A stretch of DNA of 64,000 nucleotides from NCEH01 sp002257205 (GTDB lineage Bacteria; Pseudomonadota; Alphaproteobacteria; Rhizobiales; Xanthobacteraceae). Below, in pieces: positions 1 to 7,974 of this stretch; within the stretch, counting starts at the first letter, position 1; each line of letters opens with the position of its first letter. The stretch lies in NCBI RefSeq assembly GCF_043195105.1, contig NZ_JBAFWO010000004.1; one strand, 5' to 3'. The notes beneath the pieces were generated by a model. That model was given only the letters and a program-made list of their open reading frames with translations. It was not told the origin of the DNA and did no database searches. A program made the position numbers and the translations under genes.

Positions 1-728
1 CCGCCGTCGTGGTGACGGACGTGCCCTCGGCCGGCCTGATCGACACCGCCTTCCGCTTGCGCGGCTATTACGAACTGCTCGACGACACCGCGCATCGCCT
101 GCCGGCGGCGAACGCTCTGCTCGACCGCGCCGCCGATTTGATCGCGCAGGACTATCGCACGATGCTCGGGGCGCTCCCCGGCGCGCCCGACCTCGTGGTC
201 TATGGCGACGACCTCGCCTACCGGACCGGGCTCTATCTGTCCGAGGAGCGGTTCGCCGTCCTGCTGCGCCCGCGCATGGCGCGCATCTTCTCGGTGATCC
301 GCTCGCACACCCGTGCGCCCCTGCTATTCCATTCCTGCGGGGCGATCGCGCCGATCCTCCACCACATCCTCATGCTGGGCGTGCGGGTCCTCAATTTCGA
401 TCCGACGGCGGCCGGCATGGGCATTGCCGCGGTCCGCGCGGCGGCGGGGCCGGACGTGGTGTTCCACGGCCTGCTGGATTTCCCGGCCATCGCACGCGCC
501 CTGCGCGAGGACGATCGCTCCGGGCTCGTGCGGGTGCTCGACGACATCCGCGCCGGCTGGCCGATGATCGCCGCCCCGCGCGACAACCTGCCCGCCGAAT
601 GTCGCGTGGGCGACATTCGTGCGGCCACGGCGTTCCTCGACGCGCTGGACCTTTCCCGCCTGCTGGCCGGCGATGTCATGGGTGCGATCGACGCGGCGAC
701 GGACGCCGCCGCCCTTCCGGCTCTCTGA
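1..728 (+). CDS. Uroporphyrinogen-decarboxylase-fold methyltransferase-like protein, 5' truncated by window edge
   Basis: The reading frame is open from the left edge, so the true start lies outside; about 240 residues are visible. The sequence has the C-terminal half of a URO-D/MtaA-type barrel: a PDLVVYGDDLAYR-type stretch, then FHSCGA near residue 107, where MtaA-like methyltransferases carry an H-x-C zinc pair, then a VLNFDP strand and a GLLDF-type segment. It is a homologue of the CmuC-like gene at 4190-5401 but keeps the HxC motif that the other has lost. Its place next to cobC and cmuA suggests a role in corrinoid-dependent methyl transfer. A cmuC paralogue is the best guess; a true haem-pathway HemE is less likely. 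It converges on cobC, with a hairpin between them. Confidence 0.7.
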   Translation, partial: AVVVTDVPSAGLIDTAFRLRGYYELLDDTAHRLPAANALLDRAADLIAQDYRTMLGALPGAPDLVVYGDDLAYRTGLYLSEERFAVLLRPRMARIFSVIRSHTRAPLLFHSCGAIAPILHHILMLGVRVLNFDPTAAGMGIAAVRAAAGPDVVFHGLLDFPAIARALREDDRSGLVRVLDDIRAGWPMIAAPRDNLPAECRVGDIRAATAFLDALDLSRLLAGDVMGAIDAATDAAALPAL

Positions 729-766
729 CCGTCAGGCGCGCGGCGAACCACAACTCTTTGATCTGG

Positions 767-815
767 TGGATCAACTTGTCGAAACGGATGGATACCATCC
801 GTTGCGGCTGATCCA
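767..815. terminator. Nested hairpin between convergent genes
   Basis: A perfect 9-bp stem (AACGGATGG / CCATCCGTT, 783-791 and 795-803) with a 3-nt loop sits inside an outer 7-bp inverted repeat TGGATCA / TGATCCA (767-773 and 809-815). It fills the gap between the end of the URO-D gene and the end of cobC. There is no strong T-run, so a bidirectional terminator is inferred from position and structure only. Confidence 0.45.
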
Positions 816-1856
816 CTACCGCGCCAGCGCCCTTTCGAGCCGGCCCCACTCCTCCGCCGGCCCGGGCAGGCCGAAGCGCAGCCATTCCGGATGTTGGGTG
901 AAGGCGCGCACGTGGATCCCCGCTCGACCGAGCCGCTCGACCCACATTGCCGCTTGCGGCGTGACGGCCAGTCGGAACAGCGGTGTGCCGCCCCGCACCT
1001 GAAGTCCGGCGCCCGCCAGATAGCGGTCGAGCCGTGCGGCGTCCTCCTCCAGCCGCGCCACGGCCTCGTCAAGCCACTGGCGATCCGCGAGCGCCTGCGT
1101 CCCGACCGCCAGCGCCGGACCCGACACGGGCCAAGGGCCAAGCCGGTGGCGCAATTCCTCGATCGTCGGCGCATCGGCGATGGCAAAGCTCAGGCGCACC
1201 CCCGCCAGCCCATAGGCCTTGCCGAAGGAGCGCAGGACGATGGCGCCTTGCGGCAGGCTCGGCACCAGGCTCTGCGAGGGGCGGACCACCTCCATGAACG
1301 CCTCGTCCACCACCAGCCGTCCTCCGCGTGCCGCGAGCCGACCGGCCAGCTCGGCGAGCACGCCGGCCGGGGTCAACCGGCCGTCCGGATTGTTCGGGTT
1401 GATCACCACCGCCACGTCGATGTCGGGCGCGTGGAGTTCCTTGACCGTCTCGACGATGCGGACATCGGCGCCCGCCGCGCGCCAGCAGGCGGGATGCTCC
1501 TGGTAGCCGAAGCCGAGAATGGCGACCCTTCGCGCCGGGAGGATATGCGGCAGGATGCGCAGAAGCGGCTGCGTCCCGCTCGCCGCGACGATGCAACCGG
1601 CGTCTGCGAGCCCGTAGGCACCGGCGGCGACCGCGTGAAGCCTGGCGTTCTGCGCCGGCTCGGGCAGACGCGTCCAGGCGGTGGACGGCAGTTCCACTGC
1701 GGCCAGCGGATAGGGCCGCGGATTTATGCCCGTGGACAGATCGACCCACGGCTCCGGCGCATCCGGGAAGCGCAGCCGCGCGGCCGCAAGGTCGCCCCCA
1801 TGGGTGATTTCCGGAAAGAAGGCAGTGTCCCGGCGGGCGGCGGCTTCGATCGGCAC
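816..1856 (-). CDS. cobC: Threonine-phosphate decarboxylase CobC (cobalamin biosynthesis)
   Basis: A 346-residue fold-type I PLP enzyme. It starts with the typical HGGDLAAARLRFPDAPEPWVDLS region and then INPRPYP; the NPNNPDGR motif, the VVDEAF strand and the RSFGKAYGLAG motif with the PLP lysine are all present. CobC/CobD-type enzymes make (R)-1-amino-2-propanol phosphate for the corrinoid nucleotide loop. I chose a GTG start at 1856, preceded by AAGG and lying just beyond the stop of the zinc-ribbon gene; an ATG at 1949 would overlap that gene. The location in a cmu cluster makes sense because CmuA needs a corrinoid. Likely last gene of the cmuC-cmuA-fmdB-cobC operon. Confidence 0.85.
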   Translation of the reverse strand: MPIEAAARRDTAFFPEITHGGDLAAARLRFPDAPEPWVDLSTGINPRPYPLAAVELPSTAWTRLPEPAQNARLHAVAAGAYGLADAGCIVAASGTQPLLRILPHILPARRVAILGFGYQEHPACWRAAGADVRIVETVKELHAPDIDVAVVINPNNPDGRLTPAGVLAELAGRLAARGGRLVVDEAFMEVVRPSQSLVPSLPQGAIVLRSFGKAYGLAGVRLSFAIADAPTIEELRHRLGPWPVSGPALAVGTQALADRQWLDEAVARLEEDAARLDRYLAGAGLQVRGGTPLFRLAVTPQAAMWVERLGRAGIHVRAFTQHPEWLRFGLPGPAEEWGRLERALAR

Positions 1857-1864
1857 GGCCTTGG

Positions 1865-2146
1865 CTATTCGGTGGGAGATCGGACAATGAGCGGATTGGG
1901 CTTTGTAAGTCGAATCGCCTTGCAGCGACAGGCATAATCGTGCTCGCACGCGCGCCGGGCCGTGGCTGCGCCGGGCTCGACGGGCGTTGCGGCGAAATTG
2001 CCGAGGCGCAGGGACAGCACCGGTGCGACACGCATCGTGCCGCCGCAGGTGACGCAGATGAGCTCAAGCGTGCGCGAGCGCGCATGGTCGACCATCACCT
2101 GCCGCTCGGCGTCGCAGTCGCGGCACTGGAAACTATAAGAGGGCAT
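1865..2146 (-). CDS. fmdB: FmdB-like zinc-ribbon protein
   Basis: A 93-residue protein that begins MPSYSFQCRDC and carries a second Cys pair (CVTCGG), the four-cysteine zinc ribbon of the FmdB family of putative regulatory proteins. A further Cys-rich C-terminal stretch (CEHDYACRC) is unusual for the family. An fmdB-type gene is a known companion of cmuA in Hyphomicrobium and Methylobacterium chloromethane clusters; its role there is not settled. It lies between cmuA and cobC on the same strand and is probably co-transcribed. Confidence 0.7.
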   Translation of the reverse strand: MPSYSFQCRDCDAERQVMVDHARSRTLELICVTCGGTMRVAPVLSLRLGNFAATPVEPGAATARRACEHDYACRCKAIRLTKPNPLIVRSPTE

Positions 2147-2233
2147 GGCGCGTCATCTCCCTCGGCAGGCGAGGATGGGGTACGGTGGCATCCCCGCCGC
2201 TGCTCGATCCGACGGGCCGCGGCGGGGAAGGGG

Positions 2234-4084
2234 TCACGCGGCGGCGCGGGTTTCCAGATAGGTCTTGACGAGGGAGACCGCGGCATTGGCATCGAGGCCG
2301 TAGCGCACGCCGAATTTCTCGGCGATGCCGCGATTGGCGGCGCCTCCCATCATCAGCAGATATTTCTCGTCCTTCCCCTGGGACTTCAGCATTTCGACGA
2401 CCTTCTCGACATAGACGGTCGAGGAATTCGTCATCACCGACATGCCGATCGCCACGGCGCTCTCGCGTTCGGCGGTATCGATGAACTGCTCCGGCTTCAC
2501 ATTCTTGCCGAGGTCGATGACCTTGTAGCCGTTCGCCTTCAGCATCAGGCAGACGAGGTTCTTGCCGATGTCCTGGGTGTTGCCACGCACGAGACCGACA
2601 ACGACCGTGCCGGTGGGGCCACCCCCGCCGCCCGAGGCTTCCAGCAGTGGCGTGAGCAGTGGCATTGCCGCATCCATGGTCTTGGCGGCCTTCAGCATGT
2701 CGGTGACGAAGCGTTCGTTGCGCTCATACATGTCGCCGACGATTTTCATGCCAAGAGACAGGCCGTCGAAGACGATCTTCTGCGCGGAAATTCCGCGGTC
2801 GATTCCGATCTGCACCCACTCCTTTGCCTTCTCGGCGTCGTAGTCCATGATCGCCTCGACCAGCTTCTCATAGACCTCGCCTTCCGGCGTCTGCTCACCC
2901 TTATGTTCTTTGGCGGCCTCGACCTTTTCGTCGCCGGCCACCGAGGAGGCCCGCTTGCCGATGTGCTTGGGGTGGCCGGCGATATAGACGTTGGAAAGAT
3001 CGCCGAGCGCGGCGATGTCCATCGGATATTTGATCTCGGCGCATTGCTGGATCATCGCGTGGAGATTTTCGTCCGGGATCGTCCAGTCGATATCGCAGCC
3101 CGGCATGCAGATGAAGCCGCCATTGTAGCCGACCTCGGCCGCCAGCTTCTTCACCTCGTTGCGCACTTCTTCGGTCGAGCCATGCATCAGCGTGGAGAAG
3201 GGAGAGAGCGTGCCCATCAACGAAATCTGGCCGCCGATCACGCGCTTGGCGTGGTCCATGCCCGGATACATGTCGCCGTTGAAGTTGAGGCAGCCGTTCT
3301 CGGAGATGTCGCGCCAGATCGGCTGCGTGAAGGTGCAGGTGTGCGTGAAGCCGATTCCGCCAATCTCCTGGATATAGGCGAAGAGACGCTTCTGGAACGG
3401 CAGGCCGTGCTTGCGATAGACGTCCGGCGGCAGGATGTCCGACGAGTTGAACGGATCGAGGATGTTGCATACGTCGATGCCTGCCTCGAACATCATGCGG
3501 CAGACGTTCTTGACGATGTCGAGCGCGAGCTCGGTCACTTCCAGCGCATAGTCGGGATCGTCGCTGAGATACTGCAGGAACTCGGAGGAGCCGGTCATCA
3601 GCTGGGCTGTGGTTATGGGCCCGCCGACGGGCGTGGGAATCGCGTGGGTGTCCTTGAAGCCAAGCTTCACCATCGTGCGCGCTTCCTTTTGGATTTCGAG
3701 CACCCGGGCGGAGGGCTGGAAACCGTTCTTCTCGTACTTTTCCTTGAAGCGGTAGAAGGCGTCCCGCGTCGGCGTGGGATGCTTGACCAGCGAAGGCTGG
3801 GCATAGGGAAGATAGTCGAGCTCGCACCCTTCGACGCATTCGACCGGCGTGAACAGATCGGTGCCGGCGATGATCACATCGCCGCCGAACTTGGCGAGCG
3901 CCTTCGCCTTGGCATGGGCCGAGGCCTCGCCGTCACGCAGCGCCTGGTCGACGGTGATGCCACCTTCCCGGATGCCGCGCGCCATGAGGAGCGGCACCAC
4001 AGGCACCTGGTCGGGAAGATCCGTCATCGTTACGGCCGCGAATATCCGCTCGCGGCTCGTCATGCTCGCCTTTGCACCAGCCAT
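2234..4084 (-). CDS. cmuA: CmuA-type chloromethane methyltransferase, fused to a corrinoid-binding domain
   Basis: The 616-residue protein is a fusion. Residues 1 to about 375 form a URO-D/MtaA-type methyltransferase with candidate zinc ligands H248, C250 (GFTHTC) and C330 (CMPGC). Residues about 400-616 form a MtaC-like helical cap plus B12-binding Rossmann domain, joined through a Gly-rich linker at 484-490. This architecture and length match CmuA, which transfers the methyl group of chloromethane to its own corrinoid. The cobalamin motif DxHxxG reads NTQDIG (502-507), so the lower-ligand His is Gln504. The RBS AGGAGG stands 8 nt before the ATG. The gene follows the CmuC-like gene by 105 bp. 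Methyl bromide or iodide could also be substrates. Confidence 0.9.
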   Translation of the reverse strand: MAGAKASMTSRERIFAAVTMTDLPDQVPVVPLLMARGIREGGITVDQALRDGEASAHAKAKALAKFGGDVIIAGTDLFTPVECVEGCELDYLPYAQPSLVKHPTPTRDAFYRFKEKYEKNGFQPSARVLEIQKEARTMVKLGFKDTHAIPTPVGGPITTAQLMTGSSEFLQYLSDDPDYALEVTELALDIVKNVCRMMFEAGIDVCNILDPFNSSDILPPDVYRKHGLPFQKRLFAYIQEIGGIGFTHTCTFTQPIWRDISENGCLNFNGDMYPGMDHAKRVIGGQISLMGTLSPFSTLMHGSTEEVRNEVKKLAAEVGYNGGFICMPGCDIDWTIPDENLHAMIQQCAEIKYPMDIAALGDLSNVYIAGHPKHIGKRASSVAGDEKVEAAKEHKGEQTPEGEVYEKLVEAIMDYDAEKAKEWVQIGIDRGISAQKIVFDGLSLGMKIVGDMYERNERFVTDMLKAAKTMDAAMPLLTPLLEASGGGGGPTGTVVVGLVRGNTQDIGKNLVCLMLKANGYKVIDLGKNVKPEQFIDTAERESAVAIGMSVMTNSSTVYVEKVVEMLKSQGKDEKYLLMMGGAANRGIAEKFGVRYGLDANAAVSLVKTYLETRAAA

Positions 4085-4189
4085 AACGCATTCCTCCTGT
4101 TATGTATTTTATGTCTTTTCGAAGCGCGCGCGGCCGGGCGCGCAAAGGTCGGGACCGTGGCGGCCGGGCCGCGCTCGGATCATCGGGAC

Positions 4190-5401
4190 TCATGCCGAAG
4201 TGCCCACCAGAAGCGCGGGATCGCTCGACGGGGCCAGTGCAAGAGCGGATGACGGGGCGACGGGCAAGTGGGGCGGCATCGTTTCCCGGGCGTGCCGGGA
4301 GGCCCGCTCGATCGTTGACCGTACGGGGCCGAGCCGTCGCAGGTCGCGCAATTCATCGGAATCGAGTGCGGCGAGGCAAGCCGCCCCACGCGCGGCGCAT
4401 GCCAGGTCCTCCGCGCTCATGGGCTCCGCAGGCGCGGCGATCGCCGGCATCGCCTCGGCCAGTTCGCAAAGGAGCAGGGCGGTCCCTCTTAGGTCGTTCG
4501 TCGTTATGCAACGACCCAATGCGACAAGGTCGGCGGTGCCGTGGAGAATGATGCGGCTTCCAACCGCGTTGCGCACCCGCGTCGCGATCATGCCGCGTGC
4601 GCGATGATCAATGCCGAGGACCTCGATCCCAAGATCGGCGACAAGCGGCAGAAGCGGGAGCGCGGCACCTCGCACCTGCAGGCAGAGCGGCGCCTCGGTG
4701 CACGTGCGGATGGAGGCGATCAATGCCGAAAGGCGCGGCAGAACGAACCGACGAAATTCGGCCTCCGAGAAGAATGCAGCCTGGTCCGTGCCGAATACGT
4801 CCTGGATGAAGACGAGGTCGGGTTGGCGCGGCAACCGGAGAAGCAGATCGGCGTAATACTGACACGTACAGCTCAAGGTCCAGTCGAGCAGAGCAGATGT
4901 GAGCGTGGGATCTTCCGTGAAGATTTCAAGAAATCGCCAAGCGCCTGTAAGTGCCAGGGCGGTGCCGACGATGCCGGGGATGGGCGCGTCGAGAAGAGCG
5001 CACAGGTTCGGGCCGGCAGCGACTTGCAGGACGGAAGGCAGAGGCGGGAACGGGTGGCGGGCGATCTCCAGGGTACTTGCCTCGGCGAACGGATGGTCGA
5101 CGGGAAAGCACCCCTGCGCGGTCGTGGCCCATGTCACGCCCAGATCGTCGCGAAAGCGACCGTTTGCTTCAATCGGCATGGTCTTGAGGACGCCCCAGCG
5201 GCAGAAATGGCTGCCGTGAAGTCGTGCGACATCCGGGCTGAGCGGCAGGATCCGTTCGACGGGATCGATATATGCCGCTGCATTTGATGACAAAACCGTA
5301 CCGTCCGCGCGCAGGCCGGTACCTGTCGTGCATCCGATCTCAACCCCCAGCCCATTGGTAAATGGATCGCTCATCGCGCCTTGGGATGGGACAGCTTTCA
5401 T
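4190..5401 (-). CDS. cmuC: CmuC-like URO-D-fold protein
   Basis: A 403-residue protein of the uroporphyrinogen decarboxylase/methyltransferase superfamily, recognisable from the LPRQPDLVFIQDVFGTDQ and LGIEVLGID strands and its resemblance to the partial gene at the left edge. The position where MtaA-type enzymes have H-x-C reads LQVRGA, so the zinc ligands seem to be absent. CmuC is required for growth on chloromethane in Methylobacterium but its biochemical role is unknown. I start at the ATG at 5401 because GGAG lies 8 nt upstream; ATG 5374 is an alternative and the frame stays open to 5584. First gene of the cmuC-cmuA-fmdB-cobC unit. It could equally be the cmuC2-type paralogue. Confidence 0.7.
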   Translation of the reverse strand: MKAVPSQGAMSDPFTNGLGVEIGCTTGTGLRADGTVLSSNAAAYIDPVERILPLSPDVARLHGSHFCRWGVLKTMPIEANGRFRDDLGVTWATTAQGCFPVDHPFAEASTLEIARHPFPPLPSVLQVAAGPNLCALLDAPIPGIVGTALALTGAWRFLEIFTEDPTLTSALLDWTLSCTCQYYADLLLRLPRQPDLVFIQDVFGTDQAAFFSEAEFRRFVLPRLSALIASIRTCTEAPLCLQVRGAALPLLPLVADLGIEVLGIDHRARGMIATRVRNAVGSRIILHGTADLVALGRCITTNDLRGTALLLCELAEAMPAIAAPAEPMSAEDLACAARGAACLAALDSDELRDLRRLGPVRSTIERASRHARETMPPHLPVAPSSALALAPSSDPALLVGTSA

Positions 5402-5601
5402 TGCGTGGGCTCCGTCGATCTGCGGTTCACCGCCACGTCGCGACAGCGGGCGTGTCCTGCAAAACGGGACGCGCGTCCGATGGCCACGCTCGACGTTGTG
5501 CGCCCGGTTGCTTTTGTCCGATGCTGTCGTCGCGAGCCGGCATTTCGTTTCCTCCGGCCCGCCCGGAAGGCTGAGCCATTTCACCTTGCTTGGTGATATT
5601 A

Positions 5602-5644
5602 ATTTTCATACGTATGATGAAGATAGTTAGTGTCAGGTGTCAAG
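5602..5644 (-). promoter_or_regulatory. Candidate promoter/operator of the cmuC-cmuA operon
   Basis: On the minus strand CTTGACACCT (5644-5635) supplies a -35-like TTGACA, and a 10-bp palindrome CATACGTATG (5607-5616) lies downstream. The same 10-mer CTTGACACCT occurs upstream of metF at 7903-7912. The stretch 5402-5834 contains no convincing gene; it is the long leader or promoter region between the CmuC-like gene and the PaaE-like gene. Confidence 0.4.
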
Positions 5645-5834
5645 CTGAGGAACGTGCCCGGAAGCTTCGATACTTCCCAATTTGCTTCACGTCTTGGCGG
5701 CGACGAACATTGCCATTCCGCACAGGGGAGCGGCGGCCGCCTCACCTGCCTCCGGCGCAGTCTCCCAGCGTGGCAATCGATCGAGCAGGCGCAGCGAGAG
5801 GGGCGTCGTTCGATTGCCCGACTCCAAGAAATGG

Positions 5835-6950
5835 TCAGACGTCCTCGAAGGAAACCCGCGCCCGCACGCCCTCCACCCTGCTGAGGCAAGCAAGGGCGAT
5901 GCCCTCGCCGAGATCCTCGCGGGTCAATCCGATCAGATCATGCCGGCGCATGCGCACAGCGCCTTCCTCCACACGGCACATGCAGGACAGGCAGGTGCCT
6001 TCCTGGCAGGAGAAGGGGGCGTCGATCTCTTCGCGCTGGAGGGCGGCGAGGATCGTCTCGCCGGCGCGCGGCAGGATCACGCGCTCCTCCCCGTCGATCT
6101 CCACGGTGAGTTCGGTCTGCGGTGCATGCGGAACCGACACGTCCGCCGGCGTGCCGGCCGGCACGATGCGGACGGTCGTCTCGTCGTCGAGGCTGTCACC
6201 GGACACCGCGTCCGCCATGACGAAGCTCTCGTGCCGGATGTCGCGCGGATCGAGGCCGCGCTGCTCCAGGGTCTCCGCGACCAGCGACATGAAGGCGTCG
6301 GGACCGCACAGATAGGCGATCTCTGGAAGCGCGGCGACATTACGCTCGCCCAGCAACCGGCCGATGCGCTCCGCGTCCAGCCGTCCGGCTTCGCCGGTCC
6401 AGTTTCCGGACGGGCGCGAAAGGACGTGGATGAGGCGCAGACGCCCGGGGTGGGAGACGGCAAGGGCGTCGAGCTCGGACCGGAAGATGATCCCGGTCTC
6501 GCACCGGCTCGCATAGACGAGCGTGACGATGTCGCCGCGATCTTTGGCCAGCAACCATTTGAGAATGGAGAACAGGGGAGAGATGCCGCTGCCTGCGCCA
6601 AACAGCAGGTAGTGCCAGGGCTGAGCTTGATTTTCGTCGAAAAACCGGCCCTGGGGCTCCGTGATCTCCAGCCAGTCTCCGTTCTGGACCCGCTCGACGA
6701 GGAAGGGAGACAGGGCGCCCCCCTCGACTTTCTTGACGGTGAGCTGAAAGTGACTATCCACGCCCGGCGCCGAACTCAGGGAATAGCTGCGCTCCACCGG
6801 CTGCCCGTCGACCATGCCGCGCACATGCACGAACTGGGCGGGCCGGTAGCAAAAAGCGTCGGGCGCATCCGGGGGCAATTGAAGCCGCAGCGAACAGGTG
6901 TCGTCCGCTTCACGGATTTTGTCGACGACCATGAGGCTGTGCCGCGCCAT
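5835..6950 (-). CDS. PaaE-like FAD/NAD(P)H oxidoreductase with C-terminal [2Fe-2S] ferredoxin
   Basis: A 371-residue flavo-iron-sulfur reductase. Residues 1-105 form a flavin domain with the RSYS motif (54-57), about 110-245 form an NAD-binding domain (GAGSGISPL, YLCGPDAFM), and about 280-371 form a plant-type ferredoxin with ligands C315, C320, C323 and C355. The architecture is that of PaaE/vanillate-demethylase-type reductases. A paaE homologue is a known resident of cmu clusters. An attractive but unproven job is reductive reactivation of Co(II) corrinoid in CmuA. The RBS GGGAGG precedes the ATG. It lies downstream of the MerR gene on the same strand, 171 bp apart, with its own promoter-like region. 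Confidence 0.8.
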   Translation of the reverse strand: MARHSLMVVDKIREADDTCSLRLQLPPDAPDAFCYRPAQFVHVRGMVDGQPVERSYSLSSAPGVDSHFQLTVKKVEGGALSPFLVERVQNGDWLEITEPQGRFFDENQAQPWHYLLFGAGSGISPLFSILKWLLAKDRGDIVTLVYASRCETGIIFRSELDALAVSHPGRLRLIHVLSRPSGNWTGEAGRLDAERIGRLLGERNVAALPEIAYLCGPDAFMSLVAETLEQRGLDPRDIRHESFVMADAVSGDSLDDETTVRIVPAGTPADVSVPHAPQTELTVEIDGEERVILPRAGETILAALQREEIDAPFSCQEGTCLSCMCRVEEGAVRMRRHDLIGLTREDLGEGIALACLSRVEGVRARVSFEDV

Positions 6951-6982
6951 GCGATCCTCCCGCTGCTGGCCAGTATCTGGCT

Positions 6983-7022
6983 CTTATTTAAAACGTTAAC
7001 GTCAGATTTTTTGGCTCGTCAA
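6983..7022 (-). promoter_or_regulatory. Candidate promoter/operator before the PaaE-like gene
   Basis: The minus strand has TTGACG (7022-7017), then a perfect 10-bp palindrome ACGTTAACGT (6993-7002), and then ACGTTTTAAATAAG (6996-6983). The last element matches ACGTTAGAAATAAG before metF (7928-7941) at 12 of 14 positions. This suggests a shared regulator-binding site, probably for the MerR-type protein encoded nearby. Confidence 0.45.
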
Positions 7023-7121
7023 GCATCGGATTTGCGCCGTTGCCGGTGATGCCGGCGATTCCCCGAGTGTCCCGCCTGATCGTATCGAGACGAACCCTGG
7101 CGCGCGAAGGGGCAGGGCGGC

Positions 7122-7802
7122 TTAATCCGACGTGTTTGTGGTGCCGGCTATCTTGCGCTGCCGATCGCGCATGCTTTGCCGGCCGGCCGGTCGCTTCGGC
7201 CGCGGTTCCGCGGTCTCGGAATCCGCCGCGGCCAAGGCCTCGGACGCCTCCGGGAAACTCGCCTCCATGCACTTGGTCGGCGGTTCGCCCGGATTGGAGG
7301 GAGGAAACGTGCCGCGATCCGGGTCCCATGTCAGCCACATCAGCTGCGACTGGTCCATCTGCACCTCGCAGGGGCAGTTGGGGCATGTGCGCCGGCTGGG
7401 CTGATTTGGGCAATTCCAGCACATGCGGATCATCAAGCGTCCCCGCTCGAGATCCTGTTTCATGAATTCGAGATGGCGGACCTGCCGGGCAATGTCTTCG
7501 ATCAGGCCGTCGACAATGCTGCACAGCTTCCGGCCGGATTCGTCGCCGGTTGCCGCATTCGGGCGGATCGTCGCGAGATCGCGGATCGTCTTCAGCGGGA
7601 CGCCAAGACACGATAATTTGTACGCCACCTCGAACCGCTTGATGTCGGCATCGGAATACATCCGCGTTCCTCGCGCCGTCTTCATCGGGGAGATGATGCC
7701 CTGCTCCTCATAGTAGAGCAGGGTGCGCGGCGTCGTGCCGAAAATGTCGGCGACCTCGCCGACTTTCTTGAGGCCGCTGAGCCGGGCTGCCTTGACGTCC
7801 AT
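7122..7802 (-). CDS. MerR-family regulator with Cys-rich C-terminal metal/cluster motif
   Basis: A 226-residue regulator. Residues about 11-80 are a MerR winged helix (VGEVADIFGTTPRTLLYYEEQG), followed by a coiled-coil helix (about 95-125) and an effector region with C128, C131, C140, C143 and C145 in the pattern CxxC-x8-CxxCxC. The cysteines could bind zinc or an Fe-S cluster. The gene lies between the PaaE-like gene and the divergently read metF, so it is the obvious candidate to control both. The promoter elements before metF and the PaaE-like gene share a motif, consistent with that. A MerR regulator in a cmu cluster is unfamiliar to me, so the specific role is inference. Confidence 0.75.
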   Translation of the reverse strand: MDVKAARLSGLKKVGEVADIFGTTPRTLLYYEEQGIISPMKTARGTRMYSDADIKRFEVAYKLSCLGVPLKTIRDLATIRPNAATGDESGRKLCSIVDGLIEDIARQVRHLEFMKQDLERGRLMIRMCWNCPNQPSRRTCPNCPCEVQMDQSQLMWLTWDPDRGTFPPSNPGEPPTKCMEASFPEASEALAAADSETAEPRPKRPAGRQSMRDRQRKIAGTTNTSD

Positions 7803-7902
7803 TAAAATCCAACCGTCATTTCGCTTTTTTCAAACCTATCGCGTTCGGCTTCCGACCTCAATGTCCTCACTTTCAAAGAGGCGGCGAGATATGCGAGAGG
7901 TC

Positions 7903-7941
7903 CTTGACACCTATAAATCAGACCTTCACGTTAGAAATAAG
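7903..7941 (+). promoter_or_regulatory. Candidate metF promoter with shared cmu operator motif
   Basis: TTGACA (7904-7909) is followed 18 nt later by ACGTTAGAAATAAG (7928-7941), shared with the region before the PaaE-like gene, and CTTGACACCT (7903-7912) is shared with the region before the CmuC-like gene. No good -10 lies at 17 bp, which fits the stretched promoters that MerR proteins act on. The metF RBS GGAGG is at 7961-7965. Confidence 0.45.
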
Positions 7942-7974
7942 GACACACATCTGATCCCTGGGAGGATACGGGCC

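Noticed and set aside
1865..1949. CobC start at ATG 1949
   Set aside because: It would overlap the zinc-ribbon gene by about 85 bp and add residues unlike CobC; GTG 1856 has AAGG upstream and fits the family length.
1940..4252. Long plus-strand open frame of 770 codons opposite cmuA
   Set aside because: Composition is His/Asp/Val-rich without any domain; it is the antisense frame of a well-supported CmuA gene in GC-rich DNA.
5835..6950. RACo-type corrinoid activator identity for the flavo-iron-sulfur protein
   Set aside because: RACo has an N-terminal ferredoxin and an ASKHA ATPase-like domain; this protein has N-terminal FAD/NAD domains and a C-terminal ferredoxin, i.e. PaaE type.
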